35,179 nucleotides of DNA from JBHEPS01 sp046261635 (GTDB taxonomy: Bacteria; Acidobacteriota; Thermoanaerobaculia; Gp7-AA8). The stretch spans positions 1 through 35,179 of the forward strand of contig JBHEOL010000099.1 of the NCBI GenBank assembly GCA_046261635.1, in the 5' to 3' direction. The position numbers were made by a program, and so were the translations under genes. Each line of letters begins with the position of its first letter. The first letter of the stretch is position 1. Under the pieces are notes generated by a model. That model was not told where the DNA came from and did not search any database. It worked only from the letters and a program-made list of their open reading frames with translations. Positions 31,885-35,179 of the stretch are shown piece by piece.

Positions 31885-32811
31885 GTGACGGACGCCTGCT
31901 CCCCCTATCTCTGTTTCAGCCGCGCCGACTGGGCGCGCCTCAGGGGCGGAACGCCGCTGACCCTCCACGAGCGCGATCTCGAGGAGCTTTCCAGCATCGA
32001 CCAGAGGCTCTCGATGCGGGAGGTCGAAGAGGTCTACCTCCCCCTCTCGCGCCTCCTGAACCTCCATATCGAAGCGGTCTCCGACCTCCACCGGGTGACG
32101 AGCACGTTTCTCGGATCGCTCGCTCCGAAAGTCCCTTACGTGATCGCGCTCGCCGGAAGCGTCGCGGCGGGCAAGAGCACCACGGCGCGTATTCTCAAGA
32201 CACTGCTGTCGCGGTGGCCGGACCATCCGCGCGTCGAGCTCGTGACCACGGACGGCTTTCTCTTTCCGAACCGGATCCTCGAGGAACGTGGCCTGATGGA
32301 TCGGAAGGGCTTTCCCGAAAGCTACGATCTTCCCCGGCTCGTCCGGTTCGTTTCGGATCTCAAGTCCGGCCGGTTTCCGATCAGCGCGCCGGTCTACTCG
32401 CACTTCCACTATGACGTGCTCGAAAGCGAGACACAGCTCGTCAGCGACGCCGATATCGTCATCCTCGAGGGGCTGAACGTCCTTCAGAGCGGTGTGGCGC
32501 ACATGGTCTTCGTCTCCGACTTCGTCGACTTCTCGATCTATGTCGATGCGCCCGAAGGGCAACTCGAGACGTGGTACCTCGACCGTTTCCGGCGCCTGCG
32601 CGATACGGCCTTCCAGGACCCCAGCTCGTATTTTCACTACTTCGCGGAGATGAGCGAGGCGGAGGCGATGGCGATGGTGGGGGAGGTCTGGACGCGGATC
32701 AACCTCGCGAACCTGCGGGCCAACATCGCCCCGACGCGGGAGAAGTCGACTCTGATCCTCCAGAAGGGTCTCGACCACGTGGTCGAGCAGATCCTGCTGA
32801 GGAAGCTCTGA
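31885..32811 (+). CDS. coaA: Type I pantothenate kinase
   Basis: CoaA phosphorylates pantothenate, the first step of coenzyme A synthesis. The 308-residue protein has SPYLCFSRADWARLR at the start, the P-loop GSVAAGKST (91-98), VELVTTDGFLFPN, MDRKGFPESYD, the YSHFHYDV loop and EGLNVLQ, all typical of type I kinases. The GTG at 31885 follows a -10 box at 6 bases and has no ribosome-binding site. It is a single gene, followed by a hairpin repeat. Confidence 0.95.
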   Translation: MTDACSPYLCFSRADWARLRGGTPLTLHERDLEELSSIDQRLSMREVEEVYLPLSRLLNLHIEAVSDLHRVTSTFLGSLAPKVPYVIALAGSVAAGKSTTARILKTLLSRWPDHPRVELVTTDGFLFPNRILEERGLMDRKGFPESYDLPRLVRFVSDLKSGRFPISAPVYSHFHYDVLESETQLVSDADIVILEGLNVLQSGVAHMVFVSDFVDFSIYVDAPEGQLETWYLDRFRRLRDTAFQDPSSYFHYFAEMSEAEAMAMVGEVWTRINLANLRANIAPTREKSTLILQKGLDHVVEQILLRKL

Positions 32812-32815
32812 GTGT

Positions 32816-32938
32816 GTGGCGGAGGATCTTTTCCTCCCCCATCGTGCCGCCTGGATCCTCGCTCTCCGACGCTCTCCCCGGTCCGGGGGGACCTCGGATT
32901 CACGATTGCGGGCAGCGGAGGAGAAGATCCTCCGCCAC
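32816..32938. repeat. Inverted pair of GTGG-foot hairpins, BIME-like (copy 3)
   Basis: GTGG (32816-32819) is followed by the hairpin 32821-32826 with 32832-32837. The mirror hairpin pairs 32915-32922 with 32928-32935 and ends in CCAC (32935-32938). Inside, ATCGTG (32841-32846) pairs with CACGAT (32901-32906). The stem here is CGGAGGA, not the CCGCGG of the copies at 5131 and 8796, yet the layout is the same. Confidence 0.82.
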
Positions 32939-33007
32939 GCCAGGGTTGCAATCTCATCCGTGCAACGCCATAGTGACCGGCCATCAACTCGTAAGGTCTG
33001 AGGTGCC

Positions 33008-34636
33008 ATGGCAGATCAGGGACATCACGAGACACATTCACATCCCGAGCGGTGGGGATCCCGGGTCGGCGTCATCCTCGCCGTCGCCGGCTCCGCGGTA
33101 GGGCTGGGGAACTTCCTCCGCTTCCCGGGACAGGCAGCCGCGAACGGCGGCGGCGCCTTCATGATCCCCTACTTCTGCGCTCTTCTTTTCCTCGGGATCC
33201 CGGTCGGATGGGCCGAATGGACGATGGCGCGGTACGGTGGGCGGAAGGGATTTCACTCGGCGCCCGGCATTCTCGGCGTCATCGGAAAAGGGGCGATCGC
33301 CCGCTACCTCGGAATCACCGGCGTGTTGGTCCCCCTCGCCGTGTCCTTCTATTACACGTTCATCGAGGCCTGGTGTCTCGGCTACTTCTGGCACTACCTG
33401 ACCGGAGGTCTAGGCATCGATCCGACCACCCCGGTCGCCGAGCAGGCAGCAACCGCATCCTCGTTCTTCAATGGCTTCGTCGGGAACAACGCGAACGGCC
33501 TGCTGTTCGGCGGGAGTTACGAGACCTTCGTCTTCTGGATCATCACGTTTGCGATCAACATCTGGTTCGTCTTCCGCGGCCTCTCGAAGGGGATCGAAGC
33601 CTTCTGCCGCTGGGCAATGCCGCTCATGGCGGTCGCCGCGATCATCGTCCTGATCCGCGTTCTCACGCTCGGGACCCCCGATCCTTCGAACCCGGATCAG
33701 AACGTCATCAACGGCCTGGGCTACATGTGGAATCCCGACTTCCGGGCCCTCGCGAACCCGCAGACATGGCTCGCAGCCGCGGGTCAGATCTTCTTCAGTA
33801 TCTCGATCGGTTTCGGCATCATCATCAACTACGCTTCGTATCTCCGGAAAAAGGACGACGTCGTTCTCTCGGGCCTGACGTCGACGGCGACCAATGAGGT
33901 GTTCGAGGTCAGCTTCGGCGGCCTGATCACCCTCACCGCTTCGTTCGTATTTCTCGGCGTCAGCGGAACGGCGGCCGCGGTCGCAACCGGCACGTTCGGC
34001 CTCGGTTTCAACACCCTCCCGGTCGTCTTCGCGCACATGGGCGCGTTCGGCAACGCCATCGGCGCGATCTGGTTCTTCATGCTATTCCTCGCTGCCGTCA
34101 CCAGCTCGCTCTCGATGTACCAGCCGAGCCTCGCGTTCTTCCAGGAGTCGCTCGGAATCACCCGCAAGGACGCCACGAAGATCCTGGTCGCCATCTGCGG
34201 AATCGGGTCGTTCCTGACGATCTGGTTCACGAAGGACAGCATCTTCTGGTCGACGATCGACTCCTGGGTCGGCACGTTTCTCATCTTCATCATGGCCATG
34301 ATCCAGATCATCTGCTTCAGCTGGATCTTCGGCATCGACCGAGGCCTGAAGGAAGCGCACGAGGGAGCCGAGATCCGGATTCCGCGCTTCTATCGCCCGA
34401 TTTTCAAGTACGTGGCGCCGCTCTACCTGATCGTGGTCTTCATCGCGTTCTGCTACACCAACCTCGGATCGTGGATCGATGGCGTTCGCCAGCAGCCGGC
34501 CGCCCAGATCGCCCTCGGCCTCATTCTTGCCGTCACGATCTTCCTGGTCGTCTGTCTGCGGATCGGCGAGAAACGCTGGCGCGCCGCCGGGCTCGACCTC
34601 GACGGCAGGTTCGAGCCGGCGGATGAGGAGTCCTGA
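33008..34636 (+). CDS. Sodium-dependent transporter of the NSS (SNF) family
   Basis: A 542-residue membrane transporter of the neurotransmitter:sodium symporter family, which in bacteria usually imports amino acids. It has about eleven to twelve helices and the family's first-helix sequence SAVGLGNFLRFPGQAAANGGGAF with the sodium-site residues, followed by PYFCALLFLGIPVGWAEW. GAGGTG lies a few bases before the ATG. A 42-residue membrane protein follows that looks like the MetS partner of Corynebacterium MetPS, a methionine and alanine importer. The substrate here is not proven. Confidence 0.94.
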   Translation: MADQGHHETHSHPERWGSRVGVILAVAGSAVGLGNFLRFPGQAAANGGGAFMIPYFCALLFLGIPVGWAEWTMARYGGRKGFHSAPGILGVIGKGAIARYLGITGVLVPLAVSFYYTFIEAWCLGYFWHYLTGGLGIDPTTPVAEQAATASSFFNGFVGNNANGLLFGGSYETFVFWIITFAINIWFVFRGLSKGIEAFCRWAMPLMAVAAIIVLIRVLTLGTPDPSNPDQNVINGLGYMWNPDFRALANPQTWLAAAGQIFFSISIGFGIIINYASYLRKKDDVVLSGLTSTATNEVFEVSFGGLITLTASFVFLGVSGTAAAVATGTFGLGFNTLPVVFAHMGAFGNAIGAIWFFMLFLAAVTSSLSMYQPSLAFFQESLGITRKDATKILVAICGIGSFLTIWFTKDSIFWSTIDSWVGTFLIFIMAMIQIICFSWIFGIDRGLKEAHEGAEIRIPRFYRPIFKYVAPLYLIVVFIAFCYTNLGSWIDGVRQQPAAQIALGLILAVTIFLVVCLRIGEKRWRAAGLDLDGRFEPADEES

Positions 34637-34638
34637 TC

Positions 34639-34704
34639 ATGAAGGACGCAACGATGCAGACTGCGCTTCTGTCCCGAGAGCGGCGCGCAAGGAGGAGTCG
34701 ATGA
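34639..34704 (+). CDS. Possible 21-residue ORF between the transporter and its small subunit
   Basis: An ATG two bases after the transporter stop, preceded by GAGGAG, opens a 21-codon frame rich in Arg (RERRARRSR). It ends as ATGA on the start of the next gene. Its role could be to carry ribosomes to that start. It may not be a real protein. Confidence 0.3.
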   Translation: MKDATMQTALLSRERRARRSR

Positions 34705-34829
34705 CAGCGGCCGGGTGGATTCTTCTCGTGGTTTCGCTCACTTCCGTCTGGAGCCTCGCGATCTGGTGCTACAGCCGGGTGCTCCGCGGCAGCGACATCG
34801 AGCCCCCTCCCGATTCGCTCGGAGGGTAG
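34701..34829 (+). CDS. Small membrane protein, probable MetS-like NSS transporter subunit
   Basis: A 42-residue protein with a single membrane helix (AAGWILLVVSLTSVWSLAIWCY) and a short polar tail with prolines. GGAGGAG lies just upstream of the ATG. Directly after an NSS transporter this matches the MetS-type small subunits found beside MetP-like carriers, which are required for transport in Corynebacterium glutamicum. The assignment rests on size, topology and position, because the sequence is too short for firm homology. Confidence 0.7.
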   Translation: MTAAGWILLVVSLTSVWSLAIWCYSRVLRGSDIEPPPDSLGG

Positions 34830-34837
34830 CGGCAGCC

Positions 34838-35179
34838 TCAGGGCGTTCCCGGCACGGCGAGCGGCTGTAGCACGGCGCCGCAGCCGCGGAGCTGCTGACC
34901 GTCGTGGTCGACCGTCACGCTCAGTGGATAACTCTCGCCACTCATCGCATCGAAGCACGACTCCGAATCGATCCTCGCAGTCAGACGCCGGCCCGATTCC
35001 TCCCCCGTCAACCGCGCGAGCGGTTCCCCTTCTCTCCGAACCCGGGGAAAGACGTGGCGCTCCGCCCCGTAGGCAGTCACCAGCACCCCACGCCCCGTCG
35101 AATCGACCTCCAGGTACCAGCCCGGCTCATTTCCAGCGGCCCGAAACTCCACGCCTCGGATCCGTGCATCCTGCCAGAC
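34838..35179 (-). CDS. COG3650-like small envelope protein, partial
   Basis: The frame is open from the window edge to 34838; the true start lies outside. The visible part, about 114 residues, contains RAAGNEPGWYLEV, VLVTAYG, CFDAMSGESYPLSVTV and LRGCGAVL. These are typical of COG3650/HslJ-like domains, usually found in lipoproteins or periplasmic proteins. Two conserved cysteines (in SCFDAMSG and RGCG) may form a disulfide. A GTG at 35152 could be read as a start but would cut into the domain. It converges on the transporter operon. Confidence 0.7.
   Translation of the reverse strand, partial: VWQDARIRGVEFRAAGNEPGWYLEVDSTGRGVLVTAYGAERHVFPRVRREGEPLARLTGEESGRRLTARIDSESCFDAMSGESYPLSVTVDHDGQQLRGCGAVLQPLAVPGTP

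Noticed and set aside
31783..33009. Minus-strand extension of the NTF2-like lipoprotein frame to 33009
   Set aside because: It runs antisense to coaA and through the hairpin repeat; the lipoprotein's signal peptide clearly begins at 31782.

Overview
The window looks like chromosomal DNA of a GC-rich Gram-negative bacterium, most likely an acidobacterium. The strongest marker is a secreted protein at 18022-19662 of the vWFA-related type known mainly from Acidobacteria. Pal, a Tat system, LemA and a CtpA-type protease fit a diderm envelope. All genes have similar base composition. I see no phage, plasmid, insertion sequence, CRISPR array or rRNA.

Layout. (1) 158-9254: a 2-oxoacid dehydrogenase and lipoylation block. 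E3 (lpdA), E1 alpha (frameshifted in this sequence), E1 beta and E2 are followed by a CPBP membrane protease, a LipB-NUDIX fusion, LipA, a 2Fe-2S ferredoxin, a ferritin-like protein and a HesB/IscA-like protein. Together they encode the complex, make the lipoyl group on its E2 arm, and perhaps supply or repair the iron-sulfur clusters LipA consumes. (2) 9427-10630, minus strand: hemB with a small Cys-rich protein upstream. (3) 10737-15313: a CAT-anticodon tRNA with a good promoter, a small HTH protein, and the tilS-hpt-ftsH order also known from Firmicutes; here Hpt has a damaged PRPP loop. (4) 15358-19662: a TrhA/hemolysin III membrane protein, a dynamin-like GTPase and the vWFA-related protein. 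(5) 19759-25514: radA, a histidine kinase-response regulator pair, a lone receiver, Pal and an M23 lipoprotein. (6) 25508-30098, minus strand: ctpA, an FYDLN-type zinc protein, lemA, two TPM-domain genes and folK. (7) 30191-35179: tatA-tatC, a small NTF2-like lipoprotein, coaA, an NSS sodium symporter with a probable MetS-like small subunit, and a partial gene at the edge.

Two repeat classes fill most of the larger gaps. One is a family of hairpins with a GTGG foot, mostly arranged as inverted pairs (5131-5293, 8796-8927, 32816-32938, and one inside the end of lipB at 7094-7125). They resemble REP/BIME elements, and their stems differ between copies while staying paired. The other consists of long imperfect palindromes whose arms are degenerate 7-mer or 9-mer tandem repeats, purine-rich on one arm and pyrimidine-rich on the other (9271-9426, 13079-13194, 16020-16139, with a short relative at 19706-19724).

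Several genes (tilS, the histidine kinase, coaA, and less exactly trhA, the dynamin and radA) have a -10-like hexamer 6-13 bases before the start codon and no ribosome-binding site, which suggests leaderless or nearly leaderless mRNAs. No gap without a gene exceeds 300 bases. The best leads are the GTGG hairpin family, the heptamer/nonamer palindromes, the altered Hpt in the ftsH cluster, the LipB-NUDIX fusion, and the E1 alpha frameshift.
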